Source: Xiphydria camelus (Eukaryota > Arthropoda > Insecta > Hymenoptera > Xiphydriidae). From it: 64,000 nucleotides of DNA. The notes under the pieces are model-generated. The model had not been told where the DNA came from. It made no database searches and saw nothing but the letters and a program-made list of their open reading frames with translations. This document shows, piece after piece, positions 63,340 to 64,000 of this stretch. Within the stretch, counting starts at the first letter, position 1; the number at the start of each line of letters is the position of its first letter. Location of the stretch: positions 17,786,603 to 17,850,602 of the forward strand of contig OY783200.1 in assembly GCA_963678675.1 (NCBI GenBank). Direction: 5' to 3'. Position numbers and translations under genes: made by a program.

Positions 63340-64000
63340 CACCGTTCGGTTCTTCTTCCCACCAACTACTTCTCCCGCGGTTATTTCCTTTATTCCATCA
63401 CCGCACGCAGCCGTCGTCACCGATATTACCGTTAGTTCTTCTTTCTCTTGTTTGGGCCAGTGAGAGAGAGAGATACGGTCTATTCTATTTTCCATTTCAA
63501 TTTTCCTTTCGTTATTCATTATTAAAAAGGACTTTAGAAATGAAGAATCATAATCATAACGTTTCTACCAATCTCTCTTTTTATTAATTATTATTTATCC
63601 GCTTAAGTCTTTTCGTTTTTTTGCTCATTCTTCTTCTCATCAACTGCTTCCATAATTTTGTTTCCTTCGTTACCTTAATTCGCGCAGCTTTTCTCATTGA
63701 TAATGCTATTCTTCATTTTCTTTTTAATCATCTTCTTCATCTTTATCTTCTTCCTTATTTTCCTCTTCATTATTATCTTCTCCATCTTCTCTGCCTGCCT
63801 TTCAAATCGATATTATATAGGTGTATTTTTCTATAATAATTTCCTCTCGCTACATTTAACCGCACGTTCCCATTCCTACCAATTATTTCCTGCTTATTTC
63901 TTCCATTCCATCATTCATTTCTCTTCCCACCGTCCACTTCTTTCATCATTCCCTTTATTCCTTCACCTCACGCAGGCCTCGTAACCGATATTATCATTAG
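63340..64000 (+). repeat. Pyrimidine-rich segment with diverged direct repeat
   Basis: TTCTTCCCACC, then ACTTCT, ATTCC-TCACC-CACGCAG and ACCGATATTA-C-TTAG at 63348-63434 recur, diverged, at 63920-64000. Between them lies TTC/ATC-rich low-complexity sequence (63700-63790). The second unit is cut by the window end. Confidence 0.45.

Overview
The window looks like a repeat-dominated intergenic (or intronic) stretch of an arthropod genome, most likely an insect. The evidence is the set of element families: an intact Ty3/gypsy retrotransposon, RTE-like and LOA/R1-like LINEs, several mariner-type transposase relics, a THAP-domain relic, TTAA-flanked MITEs, and repeat-borne protein families with tesmin-like CXC or GHTHM-type motifs that I know mainly from insect genomes. 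A hymenopteran is my guess, unproven. I found no confident single-copy host gene, tRNA, rRNA or CRISPR.

Layout. 1-8.2 kb: a foldback repeat (family A, copies 1 and 2), nested inverted-repeat elements at 2.3-4.7 kb with one possible small exon, a TAA-flanked MITE at 4.8-5.4 kb and a short TTAA MITE at 8.1 kb. 8.4-11.7 kb: an element with inverted arms of about 600 bp carrying the broken N-terminal half of a zinc-finger protein and invaded by other repeats. 11.8-18.0 kb: a three-level nest, with an intact 4.94-kb Ty3/gypsy element (identical 350-bp LTRs, tRNA-Pro primer site, one 1376-codon Gag-Pol with a SAP domain) inside a TATA-flanked inverted-repeat element inside a family A copy. 21.8-23.2 kb: an element with a THAP relic. 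25.8-27.4 kb: a recent 5'-truncated RTE-like LINE with a 10-bp target duplication and an open reverse transcriptase frame. 28-38 kb: mostly foldback MITEs plus a 1.3-kb element (AACG duplication) carrying a GHTHM-family fragment. 38.7-43.9 kb: a degraded LINE on the minus strand with ORF1 and ORF2. 46.7-53.5 kb: back-to-back and nested elements, including three mariner-type relics and a 2.4-kb element that encodes the C-terminal PIN-like/CXC half of a transposon protein behind a CCAAT/TATA/initiator promoter. 54-63 kb: repeated copies of a degenerate palindromic family, another transposase relic and a frameshifted repeat-encoded protein.

Scattered GC- and CpG-rich islands (about 1.65-2.3, 7.1-7.7, 18.3-18.8, 36.5-37.3, 45.7-46.5, 55.6-56.6, 61.1-62.2 kb) are the sequence least like transposons and the best candidates for host regulatory or unspliced host sequence. 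The nesting gives a relative chronology: family A is old, a small hairpin element with an 8-bp CCTCGGAT duplication entered it (copy 1 is the empty site), then a TATA-flanked element, then the gypsy element, which has had no visible time to diverge. All boundaries and similarities were judged by eye.
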